DNA from: Prolixibacteraceae bacterium JC049
GTDB taxonomy: Bacteria; Bacteroidota; Bacteroidia; Bacteroidales; Prolixibacteraceae
DNA length: 64,000 bases
Reading direction: 5' to 3'
Assembly: GCA_023369685.1 (NCBI GenBank)
Contig: SACZ01000003.1
Location: 582,818 to 646,817, forward strand
In this document: positions 36,081 through 47,435 of the stretch, piece after piece
How the letters are laid out: each line of letters starts with the position of its first letter
How positions within the stretch are numbered: position 1 is the first letter of the stretch
The notes under the pieces: model-generated
Databases searched by the model: none
What the model was told of the DNA's origin: nothing
Seen by the model: the letters and a program-made list of their open reading frames with translations, nothing else
Program-made: the position numbers and the translations under genes

Positions 36081-37694
36081 ATGTTGAAAGCCTTTCTTGT
36101 TTGTTGTGGAGTAATGTTGAGCATTGGGGCTATTGCTCAAAAAAATGAACGTCCGAAGTTGGTCGTTGGAGTTGTTATTGAACAAATGCGACCAGAATAT
36201 TTAACTCGATTTGAATCGAAATACCGTAATGGTGGATTCAAGCGATTGATGAATAAAGGGGCGCAATTTTCCAATGCACGAATCGATCAGCTGATTCAGA
36301 ATCAAGCTTCAGGAATGGCAACTTTATTCACTGGTACCACACCATCGATTCATGGAATTGTGGATAATGAATGGTACGATCGACTAAAAGAGAAAACGGT
36401 AAATGCGGCTGATGACGATTACTACATTACGGTGGGAAGTGACTCGAAACAGGGAAACAGCTCTGCTGCTCAAGTGATGGTGGAAACCATTGGCGATCGA
36501 CTTAAATTAGAATCAGGAGGAAAATCCAAAGTTTTTAGTGTGGCATTAAATGGTCACTCTGCAATTTTCTCTGCTGGTCACGCGGCGGACGGAGCATACT
36601 GGTTCGACATAGAAACCGGCAATATGATTTCCAGCTCTTATTATATATCTGAATTCCCTAACTGGGTGCGCGATTTCAATGCTAAGAATATGGCTGCCGA
36701 TTATTTGAGCCGCGATTGGGACTTATTATTACCGAAAAGTAGCTACGAAGAGAGTTTGCCCGATGATTATTTATTAGAAGAGGGATTTTATGGAAAATGG
36801 AATACTTTTCCATACGATTTGAAGAAAATACAAAAGCGAGCCAATAACTTAAAGCCCTTAAAAGCAACTCCGTTTGGTAATACAATGATTAAAGACTTTT
36901 CGGTTCAACTTTTAGACGAAGAGCAATTAGGGCAAGATAATATAACCGATTTTCTAACGGTTACTTTCTCCTCAATGGATTATGAGAATAATTCTTTTGG
37001 ACCTCTTTCTGTCGAAATGGAAGATATCTACTTAAGATTAGACAAAGAAATAGAACACCTTTTTCGTGTTTTAGACAGTAAGGTGGGAGAAGGAAATTAT
37101 GTGTTGTTTCTAACATCAAATATGTCTTCTTCGTATTCTCCTGATTATTTAAAAGAAGAGCTGCGTTTGCCTGTGGGAAAGTTCTCTCCTAAAAGTGCCA
37201 TTGCCCTTCTAAAATCGTACCTGAATATTACTTTCGGGCAGGGAGAATGGATTATTTCCAATTCGGAATATCAAATTTATTTCAACCACAAATTGATTGA
37301 GAAGAAAGAGGTAGATATTGCCAAAATGCAACGACTGGCAGCTACTTTTCTAAATCAGTTTAAAGGAGTGAAAATGGCAGTTCCTGCAACTACTTTACAT
37401 CATGGAAATGGAAACAATAGCATTTTAAGTCCGTTTGCACATAGCTATAACTACAAGCGTTCAGGCGATCTGTTTTACTCTTTGGAACAAGGCTGGTGGC
37501 CGGTTTTTAAGTACAAACGCACAGAGTATACCGATAGCAAACATGTTCCTTTAATTCTTTATGGAGCCAATATCAAAAAAGGGAAATTTAATGAGCCAGT
37601 AAATCTTCGCTCGCTGGTTCCAACCATTTGCCAATGCATTGGATTGACAACTCCAGAGCATGCTACTGAGAAACCATTGAATGTTAATTGGTAG
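36081..37694 (+). CDS. alkaline-phosphatase-superfamily protein (PafA-like) with degenerate active site
   Basis: A 537-residue secreted protein (signal MLKAFLVCCGVMLSIGAIAQ) with the overall PafA/phosphodiesterase layout: KLVVGVVIEQMRPEYL, TLFTGTTPSIHGIVDNEWYD, VTFSSMDYENNSFGP and KHVPLILYG. The key residues are mostly changed: the first metal Asp is E34 (IEQMR instead of VDQMR), the nucleophile Thr is Q75 (QASGMA instead of TGPGHA), the D-x-x-x-H metal pair reads DYENN, and the DH metal pair reads NM in LTSNMSSS. Only the last His is kept. It is therefore probably not an active phosphatase. The start at 36081 fits the signal peptide and promoter. Confidence 0.8.
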   Translation: MLKAFLVCCGVMLSIGAIAQKNERPKLVVGVVIEQMRPEYLTRFESKYRNGGFKRLMNKGAQFSNARIDQLIQNQASGMATLFTGTTPSIHGIVDNEWYDRLKEKTVNAADDDYYITVGSDSKQGNSSAAQVMVETIGDRLKLESGGKSKVFSVALNGHSAIFSAGHAADGAYWFDIETGNMISSSYYISEFPNWVRDFNAKNMAADYLSRDWDLLLPKSSYEESLPDDYLLEEGFYGKWNTFPYDLKKIQKRANNLKPLKATPFGNTMIKDFSVQLLDEEQLGQDNITDFLTVTFSSMDYENNSFGPLSVEMEDIYLRLDKEIEHLFRVLDSKVGEGNYVLFLTSNMSSSYSPDYLKEELRLPVGKFSPKSAIALLKSYLNITFGQGEWIISNSEYQIYFNHKLIEKKEVDIAKMQRLAATFLNQFKGVKMAVPATTLHHGNGNNSILSPFAHSYNYKRSGDLFYSLEQGWWPVFKYKRTEYTDSKHVPLILYGANIKKGKFNEPVNLRSLVPTICQCIGLTTPEHATEKPLNVNW

Positions 37695-37724
37695 CATTTA
37701 AGAGCTGTATTTGCCCTCAAAGTG

Positions 37725-37755
37725 TTGCAATTGATAGATAAAACCCATATGTTTG
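37725..37755 (+). promoter_or_regulatory. promoter of the thiamine operon (TTG-N20-TATGTTTG)
   Basis: TTG at 37725-37727 and TATGTTTG at 37748-37755 with a 20-bp spacer, directly in front of the TPP riboswitch. Confidence 0.75.
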
Positions 37756-37761
37756 TTGCCA

Positions 37762-37840
37762 ATGTTAACAAGGGGTGCCTGTAAGGGCTGAGATTATACC
37801 CTCGAACCTGGGCAGGTAATGCTGCCAAGGAATGTAGTAT
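37762..37840 (+). promoter_or_regulatory. TPP (THI-box) riboswitch
   Basis: All conserved THI-box blocks are in order: GGGGTGCC (37772-37779), CTGAGA (37788-37793), ACCTG (37806-37810), GGTAATGC (37815-37822) and GGAATGT (37829-37835). It binds thiamine pyrophosphate and should lower expression of the thi operon beginning at 37875. A T-rich stretch just before thiS may be part of the expression platform. Confidence 0.95.
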
Positions 37841-37874
37841 CTATCTCTGTTTTCACTCCTGCAATTTTTTTGAT

Positions 37875-39955
<2,081 letters not shown>

Positions 39956-40012
39956 GAACCTATTGTGAGAAGTAAGGTCATTTATCTTACTTCTCATCTA
40001 ACTCAAGTTGTC

Positions 40013-40606
40013 ATGAAACTTATTTTAATCACATATCCTGATTGCTTTGAATCTGAAGCATTGATTCTGAATGAACTATTCGATAAATATACATTCGGTT
40101 TGCATCTTCGAAAACCTGGGGCAAGTGAAAGAGAAATCTGCCAGCTATTGGATCAGATTAAACCCGCGCATTATTCGAAAATAGTTATTCATAATCATCC
40201 TGAAATTGCAAGAGTGTATGGAATTAGAATTCATACTTCAGGTGTATTTCGAGATAAAATTGAAGGAGCAGTAAGTACTTCATTTCATTCTATTGAAGAG
40301 GCAATGCAATACGACGGGGTATATGAGTATGTGTTTCTAAGTCCGATATTTTCGAGTATTTCGAAGTATGGATACGAAAAGAATTGGAATAGAGGTGAGT
40401 TGATGAATTTTCTGCAGAAAGATAGAAAGACAGAACTCATTGCGCTTGGGGGGATAGATGAGAATAGAATAACAGAAGTGGCAGAAATGGGTTTCGACGG
40501 TTGTGCTTTGCTTGGAGCCGTTTGGAGCAATACCAATGAGTTAGATGTAATTCGATCTAACTTTTCAAACATCTATTGTAATTACCAAAAACTGAATCAT
40601 AAATGA
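40013..40606 (+). CDS. ThiE/TenI-like protein, possibly thiazole tautomerase
   Basis: A 197-residue TIM-barrel protein of the ThiE/TenI family, more divergent than the true ThiE encoded next. It keeps the ALGGI and GFDGCALLGAVW C-terminal phosphate-loop segments, but the ThiE pyrophosphate-binding motif is replaced by HNHPEIARVYGIRIHTS. In thi operons with two family members, the divergent one is often TenI, which aromatises the thiazole carboxylate. The start at 40013 (MKLILITYP) is chosen over a frame opening 48 bp earlier. Its stop overlaps the thiE start (ATGA). Confidence 0.75.
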   Translation: MKLILITYPDCFESEALILNELFDKYTFGLHLRKPGASEREICQLLDQIKPAHYSKIVIHNHPEIARVYGIRIHTSGVFRDKIEGAVSTSFHSIEEAMQYDGVYEYVFLSPIFSSISKYGYEKNWNRGELMNFLQKDRKTELIALGGIDENRITEVAEMGFDGCALLGAVWSNTNELDVIRSNFSNIYCNYQKLNHK

Positions 40607-41205
40607 TAAAAGAAATACCCAGAATTCATTACATCACTCAAGACCATCCTACTTTATCACATGCCGAACAGGCGAAGTTGGTGCTCGAGGCAGGTTACTC
40701 GTGTGTCCAAATTCGAATGAAAGATCATTCTGATAATGCAATAAAAAAAGAGATTGTCAGAGCACAAGGTTATGCTGAAAAATACAATGGTACGCTGGTT
40801 TTAAATGACTATCCGCACTTAGCCAAAGAAATGGCAGTGCGAGCTATTCATTTGGGATTGAATGATATGCCCATAAAGAATGCCCGGGAATTACTGGGGG
40901 CTGATGTAATTATTGGAGGAACAGCCAATTGCTTCGAAGATATCGTTATGCATTATGAAAACGGAGCAGACTACATTGGCTTGGGACCATACCGATTTAC
41001 AACCACCAAAAAGAACCTTAGTCCAATTATCGGGATAGAAGGTTATAACGCAATTTGTCAACAGTTGAAAGATACTGAGATTGATATCCCAGTATTGGCT
41101 GTGGGAGGAATTCGATTGGAAGAGCTGGAGTTAATACAGAACACTGGTATGTGGGGAATTGCTCTTTCCGGAGACTTATTAAACCAAATCGAAAAATCAA
41201 ATTAA
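40603..41205 (+). CDS. thiE: thiamine-phosphate synthase
   Basis: A 200-residue enzyme that joins the pyrimidine pyrophosphate and thiazole phosphate to thiamine phosphate. Family motifs: [53 protein letters not shown] and AVGGI. It overlaps the preceding gene by 4 bp and is followed by thiG after 10 bp. Confidence 0.93.
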   Translation: MIKEIPRIHYITQDHPTLSHAEQAKLVLEAGYSCVQIRMKDHSDNAIKKEIVRAQGYAEKYNGTLVLNDYPHLAKEMAVRAIHLGLNDMPIKNARELLGADVIIGGTANCFEDIVMHYENGADYIGLGPYRFTTTKKNLSPIIGIEGYNAICQQLKDTEIDIPVLAVGGIRLEELELIQNTGMWGIALSGDLLNQIEKSN

Positions 41206-41215
41206 ATCAAAGAAC

Positions 41216-41983
41216 ATGCAATCACTACAAATCGCAGATAAAACATTTCAATCGAGGCTTTTTACAGGAACAGGGAAATTCTCTTCCAATCAATTAATGA
41301 AAGAGGCTATAAAAGCTTCTGGTTCGGAATTGGTAACTATGGCGTTAAAACGAATAGATATCGACGACAAAGAAGATGATATGGTTCAGCATATTCAAGG
41401 ACCAACAATTAATTTGCTGCCTAACACGTCGGGAGTTCGTAATGCGCAGGAAGCGGTATTTGCGGCACAGCTAGCACGAGAAGCTTTGGAAACCAACTGG
41501 TTGAAACTGGAGATTCATCCGGATCCAAAATACTTGCTGCCTGATGGAGAAGAGACGCTTAAAGCAGCCGAAGAGTTGGTGAAGTTAGGCTTTGTGGTTT
41601 TGCCTTATGTACAGGCCGATCCGGTTTTGTGCAAGAAGTTGGAAGAGGTAGGAACGGCTGCAGTTATGCCATTGGGGTCACCTATTGGTTCCAATAACGG
41701 ACTACAAACCATCGATTTTCTTCGAATTATTATAGAGCAAGCCAATGTGCCCGTTGTGGTTGATGCCGGAATCGGAGCACCTTCGCATGCCGCAGCGGCA
41801 ATGGAGTTGGGAGCTGATGCTGTTTTGGTAAATACAGCAATTGCAGTATCTCCTCAGCCGGTGGAAATGGCCAAAGCTTTTAAAATGGCTGTAGAGGCTG
41901 GACGTATGGCTTTCGAAGCCCGCTTGGCCGAGAAGTCGATGGGAGCCAATGCGAGTAGTCCGCTTACTTCATTCTTATATTAA
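41216..41983 (+). CDS. thiG: thiazole synthase
   Basis: A 255-residue TIM-barrel enzyme forming the thiazole ring from deoxyxylulose phosphate, dehydroglycine and ThiS-thiocarboxylate. It shows RLFTGTGKF, the TMALKRID segment with the Schiff-base Lys region, [35 protein letters not shown] and [19 protein letters not shown]. Length is normal. Confidence 0.96.
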   Translation: MQSLQIADKTFQSRLFTGTGKFSSNQLMKEAIKASGSELVTMALKRIDIDDKEDDMVQHIQGPTINLLPNTSGVRNAQEAVFAAQLAREALETNWLKLEIHPDPKYLLPDGEETLKAAEELVKLGFVVLPYVQADPVLCKKLEEVGTAAVMPLGSPIGSNNGLQTIDFLRIIIEQANVPVVVDAGIGAPSHAAAAMELGADAVLVNTAIAVSPQPVEMAKAFKMAVEAGRMAFEARLAEKSMGANASSPLTSFLY

Positions 41984-41994
41984 AGCTGTTGCAT

Positions 41995-43107
41995 ATGAGT
42001 TTTTATAACGAAATAACCCGGTATAATTGGGAGGAAATAGGCGAGCAAATTTATTCTAAAACAGAAGAAGATGTAGTTAAAGCACTGAGCAAAACGGTTC
42101 TTGATCTAAGTGATTTTCAAAGTCTGATTTCTCCGACAGCGGAAAAGTACTTAGAACAAATGGCTCAGAAAAGCCGGGAAGTAACCCAACAGCGATTTGG
42201 GAAGTGTATGCAAATGTATATCCCATTGTATTTGTCTAACTCGTGTACGAACCATTGTGTTTATTGTGGTTTTAACCATTCCAATCAATTCGAACGAACC
42301 ATTTTAACGGAAGAAGAAGTAAGGGTGGAAGCGCAGGCGATTAAAAAGCTGGGCTTCGAGCATATCTTATTGGTGAGTGGTGAAGATCAAAAGCAGTGCG
42401 GAAGCGAATACTTAGGTCGAATGATGGATGAGTTGAAGGATGATTTCGCATTGATCTCGTTGGAAGCACAACCGCTTGATATCGATGAGTATGAAATGCT
42501 CATTGAAAAAAAGCTAAATACTGTTTATGTTTATCAAGAGACCTATTGCGAAGCCAACTATAAAAACTACCATCCTCGAGGAAAGAAATCTAACTTTCGA
42601 TACCGTTTAGAAACACCCGATCGATTGGGAAAGGCGGGAGTACATAAGATCGGGTTAGGGTGTTTGCTCGGACTGGAAGACTGGCGAATTGATACCTTTT
42701 TTACCGCTTTACACTTGCAATATTTAGAACGAACATACTGGAAAAGCAAATACTCTATCTCTTTTCCCCGACTTCGACCACATGTCGGGGCATTTCAACC
42801 TCGCTACGAAACTACCGAAAGAGATCTTCTGCAGCTGATTTGTGCCTATCGATTGTTGAATCCCCATGTGGAAATTTCGCTTTCAACGCGTGAGCGATCT
42901 TTCTTTAGGGATAATGCATTACAGTTGGGACCAACTTCTTATAGTGCCGGTTCAAAGACAAATCCGGGAGGTTATGCCAACAAAGAAGAGAGTCTGGAGC
43001 AGTTCTCTGTGAACGATGACCGATCGGTGAATGAAATTGCTGATATGATTCATAATCATGGTTACGAGGTGGTGTGGAAAGATTGGGATCAATTTATGCA
43101 AACGTAA
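41995..43107 (+). CDS. thiH: 2-iminoacetate synthase (tyrosine lyase) ThiH
   Basis: A 370-residue radical SAM enzyme that cleaves tyrosine to dehydroglycine for thiazole synthesis; its presence rather than ThiO indicates an oxygen-independent route. The cluster motif is CTNHCVYCGF. Other family segments: LVSGEDQKQCGSEYL, RLETPDRLGKAGVHKIGLGCLLG (only partly needed) and SAGSKTNPGGY. The ATG at 41995 is preferred over a TTG two codons upstream. Confidence 0.95.
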   Translation: MSFYNEITRYNWEEIGEQIYSKTEEDVVKALSKTVLDLSDFQSLISPTAEKYLEQMAQKSREVTQQRFGKCMQMYIPLYLSNSCTNHCVYCGFNHSNQFERTILTEEEVRVEAQAIKKLGFEHILLVSGEDQKQCGSEYLGRMMDELKDDFALISLEAQPLDIDEYEMLIEKKLNTVYVYQETYCEANYKNYHPRGKKSNFRYRLETPDRLGKAGVHKIGLGCLLGLEDWRIDTFFTALHLQYLERTYWKSKYSISFPRLRPHVGAFQPRYETTERDLLQLICAYRLLNPHVEISLSTRERSFFRDNALQLGPTSYSAGSKTNPGGYANKEESLEQFSVNDDRSVNEIADMIHNHGYEVVWKDWDQFMQT

Positions 43108-43118
43108 AATGCAGACCA

Positions 43119-43820
43119 ATGAATGAACAACAAAAAGAGCGATACAATCGACATATTATCTTGAATGAGATAGGAGAAGATGGTCAGCAAAAACTGCTGG
43201 ATGCAAAAGTATTGGTTGTTGGTGCAGGTGGTCTGGGAGCACCTGTACTGCAATACCTTTGTGCTGCCGGAGTGGGAACCATTGGAATTGTTGATGCCGA
43301 TGTGGTGAGTATATCTAATTTACAACGGCAAATTCTTTATTCCGAAGAGGAAATTGGGAAGTCGAAAGTTCAGCAATCGAAGGAACGACTAAATCAACTA
43401 AATAGTGATGTGCAAATCAACACCTATCCAATCTGGTTGACTGATGAGAATGCAGAAAGTATTATCGAGAAGTATGATATTGTGGTGGGAGCGACTGATA
43501 ACTTTCTATCGCGAAAATATATTGACAAGGTAACGAAAAAGGAGCAAAAAGCTTTTGTTCATGCTTCCATCGGAGAGTTTCAAGGGCAGGTATCGGTTTT
43601 CAATTATAAAAATGGCCCATCCTATTTCGATCTTTTCCCTGATGTGCCCGACCAGAAGCAAATGCCGCTGGGAGTACTAGGCGTATTACCCGGAATTATT
43701 GGTAGTATGCAGGCCTGTGAGGTATTGAAAATTATTCTGGGAATAGGTGAAGTGTTAAGCGGTAAACTATTAGTTTACGATGCATTGAGCAATAGCATGA
43801 ATATCCTTGAAATGGGGTAG
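43119..43820 (+). CDS. thiF: ThiS adenylyltransferase ThiF, lacking zinc cysteines
   Basis: A 233-residue E1-like enzyme that adenylates the C-terminus of ThiS. The ATP-binding loop is VLVVGAGGLGAPVLQYL, with the following DADVVSISNLQRQILY and GATDNFLSRKYID segments. The usual zinc-binding CxxC pairs are missing: the place that normally reads GPCYRCLFP is GPSYFDLFP, and no second CxxC exists. The family contains zinc-free members, so activity may be kept. It is the last gene of the thi operon, 11 bp after thiH. Confidence 0.92.
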   Translation: MNEQQKERYNRHIILNEIGEDGQQKLLDAKVLVVGAGGLGAPVLQYLCAAGVGTIGIVDADVVSISNLQRQILYSEEEIGKSKVQQSKERLNQLNSDVQINTYPIWLTDENAESIIEKYDIVVGATDNFLSRKYIDKVTKKEQKAFVHASIGEFQGQVSVFNYKNGPSYFDLFPDVPDQKQMPLGVLGVLPGIIGSMQACEVLKIILGIGEVLSGKLLVYDALSNSMNILEMG

Positions 43821-43856
43821 AAGTGGAGACCGGATTCAGGAGAAAAGGGAAACCGT

Positions 43857-43880
43857 AGAGACGCAAGATCTTGCGTCTCT
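43857..43880. repeat. perfect 24-bp palindrome (AGAGACGCAAGA half-site) after thiF
   Basis: A perfect 12+12 palindrome, 36 bp after the thiF stop, preceded by GT and followed by TTC. It can fold as terminator of the thi operon, and belongs to a family of GAGACGCAA-type palindromes seen at 44549, 55094, 58809, 58873 and 58978. Confidence 0.75.
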
Positions 43881-44014
43881 TTCAGTTTAGCAAAAGGAAA
43901 CAGGAATGGAATGCCAGGAGTATTGAGAGTGTCATCGCGATTGTAAAGAAGCGATCTGTTCTATTCTTTTATAAAAAAAGGTGCAGGAACAATGGGCTGC
44001 TATTATTATGTTCC

Positions 44015-44116
44015 TATAAAAACGTAAAAGTGGGAGTTTTGCAGAATATGGCCGTTTTGCATACGATTTTCTCGTGATGTAGCCCTTGTGCAGTGCGGAT
44101 TTTTGCATATCTTTAT
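44015..44116 (+). promoter_or_regulatory. CRISPR leader 1 (102 bp)
   Basis: The 102 bp before array 1 are repeated before arrays 2 and 3 with only 3 and 2 differences. It starts TATAAAAACGTAAAAG and ends GCATATCTTTAT right at the first repeat. Homology to the region before leader 2 extends further upstream, from about 43923. Leaders carry the array promoter and the Cas1-Cas2 integration signal. Confidence 0.85.
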
Positions 44117-44412
44117 GTCGAAGCGTATGCTTCAGATTTCGATCACTGAGACTTTTTAGGTCTAGGCGGGTGATTTTCTAAAGATCGTCGAAGCGTATGC
44201 TTCAGATTTCGATCACTGAGACCATTATTAGAAATCCAAGCACAATCAATGCAAAGGTCGAAGCGTATGCTTCAGATTTCGATCACTGAGACTCTTACTA
44301 AGGTTTTGTTTAAGGTTTGTAACCTGTCGAAGCGTATGCTTCAGATTTCGATCACTGAGACACATTAACTAGATAACTCGTGTTAATTTTTATAAGTAGA
44401 AGCGCATGCTTC
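44117..44412 (+). CRISPR. CRISPR array 1: four 36-bp repeats, four spacers, degenerate end
   Basis: Identical repeats at 44117-44152, 44187-44222, 44257-44292 and 44326-44361 with spacers of 34, 34, 33 and 34 bp. After spacer 4 a degenerate copy begins at 44396 (GTAGAAGCGCATGCTTC) and then departs from the repeat. The repeat starts GTCGAAGCGTATGCTTC and ends GATCACTGAGAC; GAAGC/GCTTC at repeat positions 4-8 and 13-17 form a 5-bp hairpin with loop GTAT. Orientation follows from the leader on the left and the decayed end on the right. Confidence 0.97.
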
Positions 44413-44414
44413 TT

Positions 44415-44700
44415 AGATTGTGTTGCTAATGGCAAAGTAGAAAAGTTTAAAAGTGGGAAAGTTAGAAGGAGTCTGGATTCTGGGAAAAAGGGAGACTGGA
44501 ATCGAATGTCAATAGCAAAGGGCATGGAGCCACAGAATGCTAATGTAGAGGCGCAATATTTTGAGCCTTTTCTGTTTTGCAGAAGGAAACCGGATGTAAA
44601 TGTGGAAACGCAATGTCTTGCGTCTGTTTTATGGCCCAGATTATAAACCTAAACAGTGAGATAGAAAAGCATATATAACAAATGTGTGCTAGCATGAGAG
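44415..44700 (+). repeat. array trailer repeat, copy 1
   Basis: Starting with AGATTGTGTTGC, this region matches in blocks the sequences at 55033-55150 and 58751-58965: AATGCTAATGTAGAGGCGCAA, TTTTCTGTTTTGCAGA and AGATTATAAACCTAAAC and GTGCTAGC. This copy is longer and has an insertion near 44430-44520. The rest of 44701-44999 before the nrn-type gene has no visible gene; the operon promoter should lie there. Confidence 0.7.
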
Positions 44701-44999
44701 CACTGAGTTCCACAAAGAATAAAACAACACATATATCACGGGATAACCGATTCCTCGAATACACAGAGAGAAGGATTTATCGTTGAAGCGTTAATCAATG
44801 TCTTTTTAATGTAGCTCAGGTTTGGGGTAAAATATGTTATACAGCAGTTTTGTGTGCATATTGCTTATTGTATATAATCATTAATTTAGTAGATACCAAA
44901 ATCGGGATCAATATGCAGACTATAACCCCAATATTCTGTTATAGCCTTTCATGATTAATGATTTTTTGATAAATAATAGATGTGAAAACCGGAAATGCT

Positions 45000-45755
45000 A
45001 TGAACCCCAAAATTTTTCTGTTAGGCGGAAAGGATCTTGAGATGCTTGCCATAAAGGAACTACTATTGACCAACCATTACAGAGAGGGAGTCAATTTATT
45101 TGATAAATGTCTTAGTTGGGGCGCAAAGTTAAGTCTGTATGAAGATGTAATTGAGGCTAATCATAATGTGATTATTTATGGAATTGAACTCATTGAAGAT
45201 ATTGAACTTCCACATAACTATAGAGCAATTGATCATCATAATGAAAAATCCCATTTTGCAAGTTCATTAGAGCAAATTGCTGATTTATTAAACATCAAAC
45301 TTAACACATTTCAGAAATTGATTGCAGCTAATGATTCTGGTTATATTCCTGCAATGAAGAAACTAGGAGCTACCGAAAAGCAAATTTTGGAAATAAGACA
45401 GAAAGACAGAGCAGCACAAGGTGTGTCTCCTGCCGATGAACAGTTAGCTGAAAAAGCAATAAAACATAAAACAGTTAAGAATGGGGTGGTCATAATAAAA
45501 TCAGAAACCTCAAAATTCAGTACGATTACAGACCGCATGTTTGAGCAACAGGAAGAACTTTTGATTTTTTCGGACGACGAATTATGTTATTACGGAACAA
45601 AACGAACACCTAAGCTCATTGAACTTTATAGTTCACTACTAAAGGAAGGCAGTGCTTATTACGGAGGTAATAAAAGCTTCTTTGGGATCAATATCCATAC
45701 GGAACAAAAAACTAAATCCATAATATATTATGTCAGAGAAATTACCAATTTATAG
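45000..45755 (+). CDS. nrn: DHH-family phosphodiesterase, NrN-like (predicted SAM-AMP hydrolase)
   Basis: A 251-residue DHH-type phosphoesterase. The DHH motif is at residues 78-80 (RAIDHHNEKS), the next metal Asp at D112 (AANDSGYIP), and a DHHA1-like Gly-Gly occurs near 222 (YYGGNKSFFG). It overlaps the corA-like gene by 26 bp. In the Bacteroides fragilis type III-B locus a nanoRNase-like protein (NrN) next to CorA degrades SAM-AMP, the signal made by Cas10, and so turns the response off. The same neighbourhood here makes that the best prediction; a cyclic-oligoadenylate or nanoRNA nuclease is the alternative. An in-frame GTG at 44982 is another possible start. Confidence 0.8.
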   Translation: MNPKIFLLGGKDLEMLAIKELLLTNHYREGVNLFDKCLSWGAKLSLYEDVIEANHNVIIYGIELIEDIELPHNYRAIDHHNEKSHFASSLEQIADLLNIKLNTFQKLIAANDSGYIPAMKKLGATEKQILEIRQKDRAAQGVSPADEQLAEKAIKHKTVKNGVVIIKSETSKFSTITDRMFEQQEELLIFSDDELCYYGTKRTPKLIELYSSLLKEGSAYYGGNKSFFGINIHTEQKTKSIIYYVREITNL

Positions 45756-47430
45756 TAAACATATCTTTTTATTCCCGTTTAGGTGGGACGCAACTAATAG
45801 AAAAGGCGAAGCTCTAGATAATTTAAGAATTAATGAACGTTGCAATATAAAAGCATTTGATGATTTACTTGATAAACAAAAATGGATTAGAGAAACAGGT
45901 AATGATGGAAAACGGAAGGGGTACTATATCGATGAATTTAGAAATTACAATGAATATGTTTATTTCTACGATTTTGTACGAGATGCCCTTTACGATGAAG
46001 AATGTAATAACGAAGGTATTGTGCAACATTATACCTATAACGTAGGGAATAACGCAACTTATAAAATTGATGTTAAGCAAGAAGATTGGATAACAAAGGA
46101 GGAACATTTTGAATCTTACCTGTTAGATCTTACAGGAATATTTCTACATCTCTTTAATAATGGAGTTGGTGTTCTTTCTTATCATCTCAAAAACTCAAGA
46201 TATAAAGAGGATTCTGAAATTCTAAGAATAAATGACTTTGGAAGACGTATTTATCCTCAATTTTTATCTAATGTGTCATCTAGAGCAACAGATAAAGTTA
46301 AGTATGCATTTTTAGCAAACCAGATAACGTTATCGTTTGATGACTGTTTTGATGATTTTACCTGGTATAATTTAAATGAGGATGACAAGAAGGGCATGAA
46401 TCGACTTGCTAGACAACCAATAAAACTACCTGACTTCATTTTGAAACTATTGAACAAGAAAGGAAATGAAAAGATAAAATGTTCATCTAAAGATTTAGAG
46501 GCAGGAGATGTTTGCATTCGACCATTAATTGACGACAGAATGTTTACTATTTGTTGGTATGGAAACAATGAAACGATAAATAAGCTAAAAGCCTATCCTA
46601 AACAAAAATCGAAGATTGAGAAAGATTATGCTTTTCATTCTAGTGAATTCTGGTACAAGTATGTATTTGTAGATGGTGGTTGGGCAACTTGTCAAAATCG
46701 CAATATGCTTCGATGTGAAAATATAAAACATACCTATGAACGATTTACCGATGATGGTACTCTTTGGGGGGTGTCGAGATATTCTTTAATGGCATTAACA
46801 GATCTGGAATATTTTGGAAGAGAGTTAATATCAACACATGCAACAACAATATACTATCAGATGGTCGTACTTTGCTTAATGCAACGTGCTTCTGTATTGA
46901 AATATTCAAATGAAATAGCACGTATATCAAGAGATGTGAAGAATAAACATTTTGAGATTGAAGAAATTAATGAGTCATACCTTAAGTTTATGAATAAAAT
47001 GTATTTCCGTGAGATTACAGCACAAGATCAAGGTATTGAATTGTATGATATGCTTCAGAAAAATATGCGAATTGAAAGGGAAGTAAAGGACCTTAATAGA
47101 GAAATTGACGAAATATATCAGTTTGCATCATTAGTAAATGCAAAAAATGAAAATGAAAAGATTACAAATCTAACGATACTTGGGGCAATATTTCTCGTTC
47201 CGTCTTTACTTGTTGGTTTCTTGGGAATTAATATAATGCCAGATTTTGAAAGCATTCCTGAGCCATATTGGGATGGTGATATATATTTTCCATTCTTATT
47301 CGTTTCATTAGCTGTATTATTCATATCAGGCTTATTTACCTTCTTATTTAACTATTACATGAAGCTTGGAATATGGAAGAAAGCTAAAAGATTATTTAGG
47401 AGAACAAATAGAATCAAAAGAAACAGATAG
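45730..47430 (+). CDS. corA: CRISPR-associated CorA-like membrane effector
   Basis: A 566-residue protein with a long soluble N-terminal part (1 to about 470) and two C-terminal membrane helices (about 480-498 and 520-545) ending in a basic tail (KKAKRLFRRTNRIKRNR). The helices and linking loop follow the CorA channel plan, but the signature GMN reads G-I-N (499-501, in FLGINIMPDF). In Bacteroides fragilis the CRISPR-associated CorA binds SAM-AMP and is needed for immunity, presumably by disturbing the membrane. Position between nrn and cmr1 supports this. The start overlaps the preceding gene, which ties their translation together. Confidence 0.85.
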   Translation: MSEKLPIYSKHIFLFPFRWDATNRKGEALDNLRINERCNIKAFDDLLDKQKWIRETGNDGKRKGYYIDEFRNYNEYVYFYDFVRDALYDEECNNEGIVQHYTYNVGNNATYKIDVKQEDWITKEEHFESYLLDLTGIFLHLFNNGVGVLSYHLKNSRYKEDSEILRINDFGRRIYPQFLSNVSSRATDKVKYAFLANQITLSFDDCFDDFTWYNLNEDDKKGMNRLARQPIKLPDFILKLLNKKGNEKIKCSSKDLEAGDVCIRPLIDDRMFTICWYGNNETINKLKAYPKQKSKIEKDYAFHSSEFWYKYVFVDGGWATCQNRNMLRCENIKHTYERFTDDGTLWGVSRYSLMALTDLEYFGRELISTHATTIYYQMVVLCLMQRASVLKYSNEIARISRDVKNKHFEIEEINESYLKFMNKMYFREITAQDQGIELYDMLQKNMRIEREVKDLNREIDEIYQFASLVNAKNENEKITNLTILGAIFLVPSLLVGFLGINIMPDFESIPEPYWDGDIYFPFLFVSLAVLFISGLFTFLFNYYMKLGIWKKAKRLFRRTNRIKRNR

Positions 47431-47435
47431 TAACT

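Noticed and set aside
43860-45000. Insertion sequence or transposon around array 1
   Set aside because: No transposase-like frame or terminal inverted repeats with target duplications; small frames such as 43871-44077 and 44380-44646 cover leader and trailer repeats.
45000-45755. Housekeeping RecJ or NrnA nanoRNase
   Set aside because: It is short, overlaps the CorA-like gene and sits in the CRISPR operon; the context fits the CRISPR-linked NrN better.
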